DNA from: Vermamoeba vermiformis | Lineage: Eukaryota > Tubulinea > Echinamoebida | Reading direction: 5' to 3' | Assembly (NCBI GenBank): GCA_045837725.1 | Contig: JBEWZL010000083.1 | Coordinates: 124,001 to 188,000, forward strand | Length of the DNA stretch: 64,000 bases | In this document: positions 51,422 to 63,631 of the stretch, one piece after another | Numbering within the stretch: position 1 is the first letter of the stretch | Layout of the letters: every line of letters starts with the position of its first letter | Program-made: the position numbers and the translations under genes | Notes under the pieces: generated by a model | Databases searched by the model: none | The model's input: the letters and a program-made list of their open reading frames with translations, nothing else | What the model was told of the DNA's origin: nothing

Positions 51422-51819
51422 CGCTATTGTGGTGTGTTATTACAGTAGTTTGTTGACAGAGGTCAAGACTGGGTAAATTTCAAATTTTCACAACGACGTC
51501 CGTGTCACACTAGAGTACTGATAAGTCGGAAGTAATAACCAATGAGTCGAAGTACACTCGAGGCATATCCCCCACTACCTCAGCACTACCAACACTCAGC
51601 ACTACCAACACTCAGTACCTACCCATGCTCAACACTAGCACAATGCAACACTAGCACAATGCAATGCTGGAGTGACAATTAAGAAATTCGCGTTTATTTT
51701 CACATAAGGATTGGTCGCTGCGACGAGGTGCACAGAATTCAACAAAACAGCAGCGTAACCAATTAATGGTTCGTATATCACATGTGAGTGAGCTATGTAT
51801 ATATATATGACCCCCCTCG
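51422..51819. other. Intergenic with short tandem repeats
   Basis: No gene seen. Contains two adjacent copies of CAGCACTACCAACACT (51581-51612) and two copies of AACACTAGCACAATGC (about 51630-51661). The rest should hold the ArfGAP promoter and the 3' UTR of the ORP gene. Confidence 0.5.
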
Positions 51820-53808
51820 TTACTGAGAGTTGTTGTTGTTGGTGGCGCTGCCGTTCTTCATGGCGGTAAGTCGCTCCTCGCGCTCCTCCCAGTAGCCGCC
51901 ACAATAGGCCCAGTACTCGTACGAGGTCTTGCCCGCGTGTTTCCTCTTCTCAAAGTACTTGGGCTTGTACACAATGTTCTGTGCATCGCGTTGTCGCTTG
52001 CGCTCTCGTTGCGCTTCTTCGAGACGATGCTTCTCGTCCTTGGCCTTCTTGATCTCACCGTGCTCGAGGGCCAAGCGATCCTTGCGCAGTCGCGAGTCTG
52101 AGGGCGGCAAGTAGAGCTTCATCTCTTCGGTCAATTCGAGCAACTTGATGCCGAACTCGGTCATCTCCCACTTCTTGTAGGGGTCGCGAGTGGTCGGGCG
52201 GTACTTGTGTCGCCAGGCCAGCTTGGGCTTGCCGAGCTCAAACTGATCGGTGACCTGATCGTCGGGGCTGTCTTCAATGGGCTCGTCTGTGGGCACCTCT
52301 TCGACTTGACTCGCATCCACGTGCAAATCACGTGACTCGCGCGGGGTGCTGGGCTCGGAGCTGCTCTCAGAGTGGTGATCGTCGCCCTTGTGCTTCTTCT
52401 CTTTCTTCTCCTTCTTCTTGAGCTCTTTCTCCTTCTTCTTCTCCTCCTTAATGTCGTTCTTCACCATCTTTTGCAGGGCCTTTTGTGTCTTCTTGTCCAG
52501 ATCTGCATTGTCCAACAGCGTCACGTACATGCGATCGTTCCACTTGCCGTGCAACTTGAAGCGAGGCTTGCCTTCGTTGGTGTACACCGTGCCCTCGACC
52601 TCGTGCCAGCCCTTGCTGAACCAGCCGCACTGCTTGAACTTGATCTCGGCGTAGCGCTCGTCCTCGCGGCAAGTCACCACAATTTCACCGTAGTTGTCGA
52701 TCCAGACTTTGCCGAGAATCAAATTGTGCGCGACAGTCTTCAACTTGGCGTAGTCCCAGTAGTAGGTCTCGTCCCAGGACTTTAAGCGCACATTGGTGCT
52801 GCCGAGGGGCGTCACATCCAAGCTGTTGCCTTGGAACCTGAGTGCAAACAGTTAGTTGCTGGCTTAATCGACGCTACTACGGCACTTCTTACTTCGTCTT
52901 GATCATTTGGTCTTGCCAGTAGTCAAATGAAGGGCACTCAGCGATAGCAGCACCGATGGGCGGGTGGTGGCTGACTTGTTCGGCAAAGAAACGGAAGCTC
53001 TTGTTCGGATCAACGTACTCGTAGGTCTCACCGAGCAGAGGATTGAACGGCTTGTCTATTAAAAATATGGCGTTAATATTCGGCCTTTAAACGAATAGCA
53101 GTAAGAATTCCACTTTTTGGATTGAAATAACGACACTGAAATTTTTTTCGGAGCAATGCTAGCACGTAATTAATGCGCAATTAAATACGTTTGATATTTA
53201 AATTATTAAATAAGAGGACCAAAAGTTTTTTTGTGCGTTAAGTAACGCTGCGGATCGTTGGGTACGCAAAGCAATAAAGGAAAACGAAAATAAGCCATTT
53301 CACTAAGATTAAACTCGCAGCATTATCGGGGAAATATTTTGGATTAATTAGCTGCTAAATAATACTTTTCGTAATTGACCCGACCCGAAATCCGGCCAAA
53401 CCACTTACTTGTTTTCTCCGTGGTACTGTACGAGCTAATAGCGAACAAAGCTACGTAAAGGGTTCTATAATCGGCATCATCAAATTTGTTGGCCTAAATA
53501 AAAAAGAGGAGCGGGTAAATACATATAATTCGAATCAGATTTACAAAATCCGCGTTTCGTAGGAGTATTAAAATGATGAATACCTTTTCTAAGAGTTCAT
53601 AATATGTCAAATATTCCATCATGCGTTGCAAAAAGCTAGTAGGCTCATTGTAAGTAACAGGAATGGCGATGGTGGTCACATCAATGCCAATAGCCTTGCC
53701 AATGACCTTCAACAAGTTGGAGCGGTCTTCTTTCTTGGGCGGTTGCAAGTCTTCATCGTTGTCTTGCTCACTCTTGGGGCTCAAGGGTGGATTCTGGTTG
53801 TCCGACAT
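51820..53808 (-). CDS. Oxysterol-binding protein-related protein (short ORP)
   Basis: Starts MSDNQNPPLSPKSEQDNDED. The ORD domain shows NKPFNPLLGETYEYVD and the signature EQVSHHPPIGAAIAE, then KVWIDNYGEIVV. A lysine-rich insert (about 140 residues downstream of the signature) and a basic helical tail (RLEEAQRERKRQRDAQN) follow, ending in YEYWAYCGGYWEERE. There is no PH domain or ankyrin region, so it resembles Osh4-type short ORPs with an extended tail. It probably exchanges sterol or PI4P between membranes. Six or so exons; one intron (53056-53408) is unusually long. Confidence 0.9.
53056..53408 (-). other. Unusually long intron in ORP gene
   Basis: 353 nt, GTAAGTGG donor to TTTTTAATAG acceptor, joining TEKT to NKPFNPLLGE with exact phase. 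Most introns in the window are 40-110 nt. It is AT-rich; no open frame or recognised small RNA was found. Confidence 0.6.
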
Positions 53809-54265
53809 CTTGGATCTAAAAAGGCTGATCAGAAAAATGAATTGCACTGCCAATGAGTGTACTATCGCACCTCTAGTCAATAAGTGAGTGGTGCAGGTGT
53901 TGTTGCAACGCGATTAGCAAGATAATTAAAAAGAAAAAAAAAACAAACAGCGGAGGTACGGGGCACAACGGCTATTAGCCCGCGCTACTTAGCACTGCCC
54001 TCACCTGCGCGGAGTGTGGGGCCGATGCGTGTCTGAGGGTGATGGAGATTAATACTATGAGCTGCGATTCTTTGATTCAAGCCCGCTTTTCTCCGACAAA
54101 TTGTGTCTGAGTTTCGGATGAAATCTGTTACGATCCGTATTAATTGTTAATTTAGCCGCGCGCCGCTGTAATTACGAAGTGAAACATGTGGATCGGCTCG
54201 TGGATTGTTCTAGAATAGGACGTGTTTATTCCTGAGGGACTATGTACAATGGATCTTCCGAGATC
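53809..54265. other. Intergenic, no gene seen
   Basis: About 457 nt between the ORP start and the LAMTOR4 3' end, both minus strand. It has an A-rich run near 53928-53942 and a GC-rich stretch near 53950-54040 but no supported gene or tRNA fold. It presumably includes the ORP promoter. Confidence 0.4.
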
Positions 54266-54701
54266 TTAAAGAGCCCGCTTAACAACATAAATTTTGTCGT
54301 GTATTAGTGTCGCTAGTATATTGTAGTTAGGGTATGAAACTGTCAAGAGCTAATTAGCAACAATGCTAGAGCGAATTAATTAGGTACCTGTAAAGCGCTT
54401 GAATCCGTCTTTGGATGTCTTGGAAAGAATGGCGTTTGTGTCTTGCAGCATATTGTATATTATCTTAGCTGTTTTAACATCGCCTTGCAACTCTCCTGCG
54501 GACTGATCACAAGCGTAAGCGTGTATTAATTGGATTCTTGTTTAATTAAGATAATTATAAAATATTATTATGCATTATTGTTGTGTTGCGAGGATATCTT
54601 GGTGGTACCTGCAAGATGGATCCGTTGTAATCCAGCGTAAGAGAGCCTAATTGCTTCTCAGCATTGATTGCATTATTTATATTTGAGTTATCTAATGACA
54701 T
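54266..54701 (-). CDS. LAMTOR4: Ragulator subunit LAMTOR4
   Basis: Starts MSLDNSNINNAINAEKQLGS. Three exons are joined in frame: the first ends GSILQ, the second is SAGELQGDVKTAKIIYNMLQ through GFKRFT, and the third is VSYPNYNILATLIHDKIYVV ending KRAL. This matches the roadblock fold of LAMTOR4 (LGYLVLSEGAVLASSGDL, FKRLSVVFGEHTLLVT and VFVVKR in animals) in order and length (about 90 residues). Ragulator anchors Rag GTPases on lysosomes for mTORC1 activation. The third exon is easily missed, because reading through its donor gives a plausible early stop. Confidence 0.8.
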
Positions 54702-54779
54702 TCTACTTTGGTGTTTATTATGGCGTGGTTGAACATGAAACAACATAGTATCTTGTTGCAACCAGGGCACCTCTTAGAA

Positions 54780-56760
54780 ATTTCTGCAAATAAAGCTTCA
54801 TGCAACACGTACTGAGCAAGGATCGTATTCGTCTTTGTCAATTTTGTGTCCCCAAAGGGTTGCTAGTGAAGCAATCTTGGATAAGGCAGCATGCCATTGT
54901 CTTTATGGAAGGACGTGACTTAGGAAGCTCAAATGGAGTGTTGTTTACTATTAGTCCAAAACTGAAGCGAGTGAGAATATTCTCTCCATTGCCCAGATCT
55001 GTCGTGCCGCTCAACTACGGGCGCCCTATCCCTGGTGTGTCAAATATCGGTACCAACAAAAGGACGTACCATTATGCTGGAATTCAGGTCGCTGGGCATT
55101 CCACATCCTGATGCCAATTTGGCAATCAACTACACTGCTGGTTTGATCTGCGGAACTCTTTATTATCCCAGCCAATCACGAGAAGGTTGCATTTCATGCC
55201 ATTGCCCTCAATACTAGGAACTTTCCATCATCTTTATTAATAGCCTGCTACAGAATGCAGTCTTTTCTCCGTTGTGCATAACTGGACTTTCTTTTAGAGG
55301 CCCTGATGCAAGAAAAGTGACTGAGGCATTTGAAAGATTCGCATCTCAGGAGGTTGCTTGCCAGAATAGGTGAGCTGGGCACAGGGGTCTGCCAGCCCTT
55401 TGTGGCTGGTTTGACCCGCTATGGATGCAATGGCAAGTGCGTTGCAGATTTTTTATGGCTTTGATAGCCCACATTACTTGCATGTTGATAACAAACCACA
55501 GTGGACTGGAAAAATAAAGTCAGACAGCTTGGCTACGATTTTTCCAGTCCAATAGTGGGTAACAATGCCTTGTGCCATACTTACCTGGGGGTGCTTCTCA
55601 TTCATTCCACTTCAGTTCTATGCAGAACACATATCTACAGGGGCGGACGTCCGCCGACCATACATCATGAAGAATTAAGCAGTTAACAAGATTTCTATGC
55701 CATGTATATGATTAAGCATATCCCTTCATTATAACAAGGTTTGCCCCATACTGGACATAGTTACAACATAAAAAAGTATAGATGATTCAAAATAATTTTC
55801 ATAGCTAGGTGACAATGTATTGTAGCCAAAGTTCAGGGTTGCAAAAAATACGTATAATTGTGTTGTACCGAACATGTGCATACTTATGCTGAAAATTTAC
55901 AAATTGCTGCCACTACAATATTTTTGATGATTACTTATATTTTCTTGTAGATAGTGATAGATCTAGGTGTTTCCAAAGTTTCAATGGTACAGCCAATAGA
56001 ACAAAGTTCTAGTACTTAAGTTCTTTGCAGAACATTGCCATTTTCAGCCTCTGGCAGACACAGCAACCCCAGACGGACACAATGTCCACGGAAGGACAAA
56101 AAATTTTTGGCGGACGGGAGATCCACCAGGAGGATCACTAAACTGGCTCACTATGTTAGGCTGGATGTCGTGGCGGCGTCCAATGCCGGACTCGTCCAAA
56201 CTCTGCCATTAGCATCAGTGGACCCAAGAAGCCTACTATTGGCACAGGAGGCTTTGGGCTAAGCTTACTGATTACCTGCCAAGTCAAAGTTCTGCGCAGA
56301 ATCCATCTTTTTCCAGGAAGCACTGCCTTGCCGTTTATCTGACCCCTGCCTTTGCAAAGATCGCCACCCTGACCTGTTTGGCCTCCCATCCAACACCGGG
56401 AAATACGAATTATTCATAGTAGAGGGCATGTCTGGAAGAATGGTTTGCCCATTCAACCTTATGCCAGCCAAGCCACCACATCGCAGAATTTACAGATATG
56501 TCAAATGTAGGTACGTTTAAATGCCATACAGAAGAGGTGCGCAAAGATGTAATGTGAAATATTAAAAATGGGAATCTTGAATGCATTGGATGGCTCCGAA
56601 GAACACTTGACCAACATTGAGGTCGAATCATTTGAAATTTGTACTCGAATAAAATTGTTGTTGAGAGTTTGCAGTAAAGAAATCAAATTCTACATCATGC
56701 ATGAGAGACCGCCATGCCAGCTATGTACGCCTCACAGGGCCCCCTGGCCAAGCTAATCCA
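54780..56760 (+). pseudogene. Decayed coding remnant of unknown family (fossil)
   Basis: About 2 kb with several protein-like stretches in different frames of the plus strand, no intact gene and few introns of the local type. It is broken many times. Codon and word use differ from neighbours: no CACGTG words and a different GC pattern. One stretch near 56300-56510 contains ELFIVEG, reminiscent of the TOPRIM region of type II topoisomerases; the other stretches were not recognised. It could be an old viral, bacterial or mobile-element insertion or a dead host gene. No terminal repeats or target duplication were seen. Age cannot be estimated beyond clearly not recent. Confidence 0.4.
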
Positions 56761-56892
56761 TCCATGGTAATTTACTACGATGAATGCAAAACAGTTCTTA
56801 CAGCGTGTCCATGGCTTGGTATTGGTATGGTAGTACTGGTGCTAAGCATAAGCGAAGTCCAACATAAAAATTCGATAATGGTTTATTTACAA

Positions 56893-57917
56893 CTATTCTG
56901 CTTGGTGGAGAGCCATAAAAGTGCTCTCATCTGGTCTATTTACATTGGTATTATTGGCTGGAGCTTCGCGGGCTGGTGGCAGTTTGCGCAATACAAACAA
57001 TACGAGCATGGAGGGCAATACCTCAACGAGTACAAAGTACAGGCCCACTACAATACAATCATGTTATTTAAAGAGTTTACAACAATACTTCTCTCGACGT
57101 ACCGAAATACGGATTCAGATCCACCCACGGTGCAAAGGTGGAGAAGGCAAGCAAGACAGCGCGGCCAATGAATGCGAAGGTGCATATGACAGTCACCGCA
57201 CCGACCTCGCGCAGTTTGCTCGCGCGTCCAGCAGTGTCGAGCGGGAAGTTCTTGAGCAGCAAATAGAGCCTGCCGCCGTAGAGGACGAATCCGAGACTGG
57301 CGAGCAGTGAAATGCAGCAGAAGAACATATTCTCTGCGATGGATATCTGCTGATTGTACTGATCGAGACAGAAGAGCAAGATCCAGAACAAGATCTGCAC
57401 CAAATAGACGGTGACATTGACGGTGAAGAAGATGGGTCTAAGACGCTGCGTAAATGTCTTGCTCTGATGGCGCACTTGATGTATAATGAGTGCCCAGAAC
57501 AATATGAGCAGCGTGTAGGTCGAGAAGTAGATGATGCGCGGCAAGTTGTTCAGCAGCGTGAACAAAGGCTCGCGATCGAGATTGAAGTCCATGAAGAGAT
57601 TGTCTTGCTCCTCGCCATTGTTAATAAAATAGACTATCGCGAAGAACACTGCGCGCACTGTTGCAATAGGACGATTAGCACGCGTGTGTGATAGCGATAA
57701 TAATTTCGAAGATCTCGATCCAAAATAAATAAATCAGCCTAGTGCGCGTACCTATCGATGAGAGGGCAGTGAGGGTCAAGAACAACTTCTGCGTCGTCCA
57801 GCCGACCTCTGGTGCGCGGAAATGGATGCGGATCAGCTGCACGAGCGGCAGAATGACGAGGGGAATGTAGAGCCCACTGAGCACGAATAGGACAATCTCG
57901 AGTGGTGTGAGTGACAT
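56893..57917 (-). CDS. Seven-helix TOM1/THH1-domain protein
   Basis: Starts MSLTPLEIVLFVLSGLYIPL. Seven hydrophobic segments are visible, including VILPLVQLI, AVFFAIVYF, IIYFSTYTLLILFWALIIHQ, FFTVNVTVYLVQILFWILLF and MFFCCISLLASLGFVLYG. The last helices (REVGAVTVICTFAFIGRAVL, GLYFVLVEVLPSMLVLFVLR) and the closing RKLPP match the TOM1/TOM3/THH1 domain, a GPCR-like family related to GPR137. Plant TOM1 sits in vacuolar membranes; animal GPR137 proteins are lysosomal and affect mTORC1. A GTACGT donor after NPYF and a TATTGTAG acceptor add the last exon, missed if the frame is read on. Ends MALHQAE. Confidence 0.8.
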
Positions 57918-58138
57918 GGCGTCGAGGTCAGTGCTGTATATTTAGCGAGAATAGAGCGCTGTCTTGTGCGCAGTTCTCGTCGCGAACAGATGTGTCACAA
58001 TGAAAATAAAGAACTTGTTGCAACGAGAACAGCACGCATTATCCGTACCATTCGTATATATACACACCATATATATACACAGCACTAGTAATTCAGCACA
58101 CAGCACAGTTCTGGTTAATGAAAGAATAAGGCATTCAG
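57918..58138. promoter_or_regulatory. Shared bidirectional promoter
   Basis: About 220 nt between the divergent ATGs of the TOM1-like gene and the IKS1-like kinase gene. Contains TATATATAC repeats near 58055-58078. Transcription in both directions must start here; no individual element is certain. Confidence 0.4.
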
Positions 58139-61013
58139 ATGGCTGACTTGGCTCGTTCAAATGATCAGCCTTTAGCGGCGAGTAATACAGAGCTATCGAT
58201 TATTGACGACCAGCCTATCGATGTACCTATTGAGCCTGAAGATGGCTGGCAAGTGATTATGTAAGTGGATCGAAAATAATTATTATAAATTGATTATTAT
58301 TATAATTCAACGGCTTGTTAATTTGCTTCAACCTGCGATATATAGGCACGATGAAAATGAAGGCAAGATGGTGATAGTGAATCAGCAAACAAAAGAGCTC
58401 GATATTTACGTGAGTGTGACGCGATCGCGTTGGGCGAGTCAGATGCGCAACAAAACACTTGCAGCACCGAGCAGCGATGCTACGAGTGATAGTGATACGT
58501 GCCCGGTGTGTCACCAAACTGTTGCTATCACTGCGCACGAGCATGAGCCCTCAGATGAGCTCGTACTGGCAGCACCGCAAGTAAGTTTGATCTGCACTCG
58601 GATGTGCATGGCGCGTGACGTGCGTATGAAAAGATATGCCGTTTCAAGCCCCTATGTACTCATGCGGGTACTAACGCGCGTGTTAGGCGGAAGATCAAGT
58701 GTACGTGGATCGGGACTACTTTGTTGCGCTCAACACCGTGTCGGAAGCAGCTCCGAGCACACCTCCGACAGCCGAGTCCGCACCAACCCCCTCGCGTCTG
58801 GCCCATCTGATGAATGGAGGCTATTATCGCCGCTTTTTCCAAGAAGAGAAACGACTCGGCTCAGGCGGCTACGGCGCGGTGTATTTGGTGCGCCATCAGA
58901 TACGCGGCGTAGATCTCGGTCACTACGCGCTGAAGAAAGTGCCGTGCGGCGAGGACGAAGAGTGGCTGGTGCGCGTGCTGCGCGAAGTGACGGTGCTGCA
59001 AGCGCTGACCAAACACCCGCATCTGGTCAACTACAAGCACGCGTGGCTGGAGCTGGATCAGATCGCGGACTTTGGACCGCAAGTGCCGTGTCTGTTCATA
59101 CTGATGGAGTACGCCAACAGCGGCAATCTCTACGACTACGTGGTGCGCAGTGGTGTGAAGCTGAGTGCGAATGAGCTGCGCGTGCGCAAGAGGAAGGGCG
59201 ACTTGTTGGCTGCCGTGCCACTCAATGCCGACCTCGTGTGGAGCTGTGAGTAGTATACTATAGTGCTAGTATCATATAGTGTTAGTGTAGCAGTGACTGA
59301 TCCCCTCTGCTAGTCTTCCTCGACATACTGCTCGGACTGGACTGCATGCACGCGTGCGACATGATCCACCACGATCTCAAGCCGCAGAATATCTTGCTGC
59401 ATGCCACTACCAATAATGGCAATGTGCGCGGTGGCACGGACCAGACACCTGTCATCACGTGCCTCATTTCCGATTTTGGCACCAGCGAGGCACTCAAGGG
59501 CATTGCTGTCACCTCGGAACACGACGCCGAACAGCGGAACAATCACCTCGGAACATTGGAGTGGCTGGCACCGGAAGTGGTGCGCGAGACTATAAATAGC
59601 AGCAGCGATGCGAGCGATCAACAAGTGCGCATGAGCGGTGACATCTGGTCCCTCGGCATGATCCTCTACTTTATGCTCTGCAAGTACGTGTTAAAGATTG
59701 CCTAATTTGGTAGTACTCACCACAGTTGTATCTCGCGCAGGAGATTGCCGTACCAGAGCTCGACGCTGGATCAGATCTTGGACATGGAGGCCCTCAAGCG
59801 CGAGATCTGCGAGTTCAGTCACGTGACTTATCCTGCGGAGTGCGCGGTACCCGAGGATTTGAAGGCCCTGGTCGAGCTGATGTTGCGTCCCAACCCACGT
59901 GATCGTCCCACCACGCAGCAGCTGTTGAGTCACGTGACCGTGGTGCAGAAGTTGGCGGCACTGCACCGCACGATGAGCTATCACGAGAGCATTGTGCAGC
60001 ACAATGTGCGCGAGGTGAGCACTACGCAGCTGACACGTGATCAACCACGTGATCAGACACGTGATCAGCTGGCACTCTCCTCAGACTCCATCTCGCTCTC
60101 CGACAGCACCAGCTCACTGCCGCGACTCATCACGCCACCCATGACGCGGAGGGCCTCCGAGATCAACACGAGACCCACGCCACAGACCTCCACCGCTGCT
60201 GATGCTAAAAATAGCGCTGTTCCCAAAAAGGATCCAGGCCGCACCAAGTTCTCCAACCGATTCAGCCGTCAGAATGCACGTGCGAGCTCCTATTTTAAGC
60301 CCAATTCGTTCACGAATGGCATACCGAGCAGTGGTATACCCCCGCGCTCGCCACGTGCCAGCAACAATATTCCGAGCTCGTTCATGGCCAGTCCCCCGCC
60401 CTCGCTGGGCAGCACACCTCTGCCCTCGTACGACGATCTGTTCGAGTACTTCAAGACCAACAAGATGGCACCCAATCTCGCACCCAACACGACTGCCAGC
60501 ACGAGTGTCAAATTGACACCTGTCAACAGCTCACTCGCGCCAGTGTGGAAACAAGTCGCCAATCTGCTGCTGTTCCTGCTGCGCATGGCTCAGAGTGCCG
60601 TGGGGTGCAGCAGTCTCGCCCACACCGCGCCCAGTCACCAGTACGTGCTCGTCGTGCTGGCTGCTGTCACCTTGCTGCTCTCCGTGCACAAGCGCACCAA
60701 AATTCCGCAGATTGTGATCACGTGTCTGTTGTGGCTGTGGACCGGTGCCTACTATCTGAGTGGTCGCTACTGCACGCCCCTGCTCGCAGACCTCGCTGCA
60801 GCACCGCTCACTGCACCCTCACTCAGCGCCCTCGCCTACGCCACGCTCTGTTACGCACTCGCGCTCGTGCTCTTGTTCGCCGATCAGCAGATCGAGCGAC
60901 TCATGGGCTGGAACGCGGAGCAGGACAGCAAGGAGCAGAAGTCCTATGCGCAGGGTGAAGTGGATTGGAATGCTGTCAGACAACAGCTGCAACAGCTCAA
61001 GAAGCGGCGCTAG
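58139..61013 (+). CDS. IKS1-like protein kinase with C-terminal membrane helices
   Basis: Starts MADLARSNDQPLAASNTELS. A short zinc-like motif CPVCHQTV lies near residue 90. The kinase begins YYRRFFQEEKRLGSGGYGAV, with YALKKVP, FILMEYANSGNLYDYV, the catalytic loop IHHDLKPQNILL, SDFGTSEALKGI and GTLEWLAPEVV. The order matches fungal Iks1 and Dictyostelium iksA, including ADFGPQVPCLFILMEY. The HRD arginine is replaced by histidine. After a serine-rich region, three or four hydrophobic segments (YVLVVLAAVTLLLSV, IVITCLLWLWTGAYYL, YATLCYALALVLLF) precede a charged tail. Probably a membrane-bound kinase. Triple CACGTGATCA in coding DNA gives TRDQPRDQTRDQ. Confidence 0.85.
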
Positions 61014-61245
61014 ATCTGCGTCTATTATTAGCTTCTTAATATCTGTAAATAGGAACGATTATTTATTGTACAAAGCAATACACTTGTCACATAATAACCC
61101 CAGTAAATACTGTACAGTACACATGCTCTGGTCCAGATCTCGAAATTTCAGTTCAATTTGTCCGACAGAAAGTTTTCAACTTGTCACACAAGTCTTTCTA
61201 CAGCAGCTATTACATCACTGTATCAGGTAGCACAATACACTAACA

Positions 61246-63067
61246 ATGGCTAGTACATCTACACGCGGTCAAGTCAGTAATGTTTGACAAGACGCGTGAC
61301 TCACCACTAATCAATATTTGAGCAGGATGAGGCCAACAAATTCATTGAATTTTTAAATCGCTCACGATCACCCTTCCATGCTGTTGGCAAGTAGCTACAT
61401 CCTCTATTCGCATGTGATTGCCATTAAAATAGTCCTTATTTAAAATAATTATTTTGCGCGGTGTAAATTACTTCGTCTGAATTGTCGATAGCCCCCCATA
61501 CTTACTAATACCTCTACTCCCCAGCCAATATGGTGGCCATGCTGAAGCAAGCAGGCTACGAGCCCTGGCACGACGACACCACGCCGCAAGTGCAGCCCGG
61601 CAGCAAGTACTACATGACGCGCAATCAGAGCTCACTCATTGCATTCCACGTGCCTGCGAGCTACGTGTTGGGCCAGCACGGTGTCACTGCTGTCGCGGCA
61701 CACACGGACTCACCCGTGCTGCGTCTCAAGCCGAAGAGCGTGCAGCAGGGCAGTGGCTATTTGACACTCGGCGTGCAGACCTATGGCGGAGGACTGTGGC
61801 ACACGTGGTTTGATCGCGATCTCACCGTGGCTGGACGCGTCATTGTCGAGCACCAGGGCACGCACACCGCGCGATTGGTGCACGTGCCGCGCGCTCTGTT
61901 GCGCATTCCGACCCTGGCGATTCATCTGGACCGCGGAGTGAGCGAGGGCTTCAAGTTCAACAACGAGGAGCAACTCGTGCCCGTGCTGGCCACTGCTGTG
62001 CGCGCGCAGTTGGAGGACAGCAAAAGCGACAGCTGTGACAGCAGACACCACGCACTGCTCATTCGCGTGCTTGCGGAACAACTCCAGTGCAAGCCCGAGC
62101 AGGTATACCCGCTGTCTGTATACCGTTAGTTGTTCCGCGCTAATCATTGCAACTATTTCACGGACAGATCCGCGAGTTCGAGCTGTGTGTGTGTGACACG
62201 CAGCCAGCAGCATTGGGCGGGGCACTGAACGAGTTCATCTTCTCCGCGCAGCTCGACAACTTGATGTGCTCGTACTTGGCCGTGCAGGCACTCATTCGCG
62301 CGGAGGGTGCGGAGGCAGATCCGAACATCAAGCTGGTGGCACTGTTCGACAACGAGGAGTGTGGCAGCGAGTCCGCGCAAGGAGCCAACAGCAACATGTT
62401 GCAGCAGGTGATTGAGCGCGTGATTGCCAGTCTCAATCAGCAGCGGAACAACTCCGCCGAACTGACGCACGTGACGCTGCGCAAGTCATTCCTCGTCAGC
62501 GCGGACATGGCCCACGCCATTCACCCGAATGTAAGTGCAGCTAATTATAGCCCCTGCTGACAGCTGTCACTAGTACCCCTCCAAGCACGAGCGCAATCAC
62601 GCCCCGGGCATGCAGCGCGGACCAGTCATCAAGCACAATCCTAATCAGGCAAGTGCACTTAGTGTCACGTGATCACTGACCAATCGCCGTGCAGCGCTAT
62701 GCCACCACACCTGTCACCGCGCACCTCTTGCGTCTGATCGCCGAACAGCAGCACATTCCTTTGCAAGAATTCGTCGTGCGCAATGACTCCCCGTGCGGCA
62801 GTACGTACTGGCACTGTGCCACTGTTGTGTGTCGCACTAACCCCGTCCTACACAGCCACCATCGGTCCCATTCTCGCCTCCAAGCTCGGTGTGCGCACAG
62901 TGGATCTGGGTCTGCCGCAGCTGAGCATGCACTCCATTCGCGAGATGGCTGCTGTCGACGACCTCGTCTACGGACTGGATCTGCTCCGCGCAGTGTACCG
63001 CTCCTTCGCGACTGTCGATGCCACTCTCGTAGTCGACAAGGCCCTCGCGGATGTCACGCTGAACTGA
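61246..63067 (+). CDS. DNPEP: Aspartyl aminopeptidase (M18)
   Basis: Starts MASTSTRGQ, then the frame continues [20 protein letters not shown]. Metal-site blocks are present: [13 protein letters not shown] (His, Asp), [14 protein letters not shown] (Glu pair) and the final [12 protein letters not shown] (His). [30 protein letters not shown] and [20 protein letters not shown] are typical of the DNPEP group. The length is about 470 residues. It removes acidic N-terminal residues from peptides in the cytosol. About eight exons, GC-rich, with a CACGTGATCA word in an intron near 62667. Confidence 0.94.
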
Positions 63068-63162
63068 GCGGAGAATATTGCCCAATTTGTACACACGTCA
63101 TTCGTGTGGCTAAACACTTGGCGCATAAAATAATTGTCGAATGTTTCGTACAAAATACGTTA

Positions 63163-63423
63163 ATGCAGTTTGATAATCCACAACCCCCATCAAATGCACT
63201 TCTCAAGGCACCAAAGAGCCGTGGGAATGGTATGGCCCAATAATACTACCCCTCCACTCCGTTATCAGGACTTGACTACGAAAAGGCAATCGAAAGTGGA
63301 GAGGTGTGGCTAGTTTATCGAGCCCTTAACTCATATTCAAGAAGTAGAAATATGTCACACCCGTGTTTATTCTTTTTGTACAACGACATACAACTATTTA
63401 ACTGTAGTATTCTAGCCCACTAA
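63163..63423 (+). CDS. Small hypothetical protein with 39-nt intron
   Basis: Two short exons join in phase: 63163-63229 (MQFDNPQPPSNALLKAPKSR) and 63269-63423 (GLDYEKAIESGEVWLVYRAL onward), flanking a GTATGG to TATCAG intron of 39 nt. The product has about 73 residues. No family recognised. The exact splice phase and protein-like exon 2 support it; the short length leaves doubt. Confidence 0.4.
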
Positions 63424-63631
63424 CAACTTTTGCAAGCGATACATTTGGTTGTAAATGCGGTGCGAGTGCCAAGTGCGCGTGAAGATTGAGAATTCTCGCC
63501 CAGCAAATTGGACGAAATTTCGTGTCACGTGCCTCCTTGGGATTGTCGAGGTTACCTGCACGGAGCTGAATAAAAACCCAACGCGTCTGTTCGGGGCATT
63601 ACATTCAATCCTACTGATATAACCAACACAC

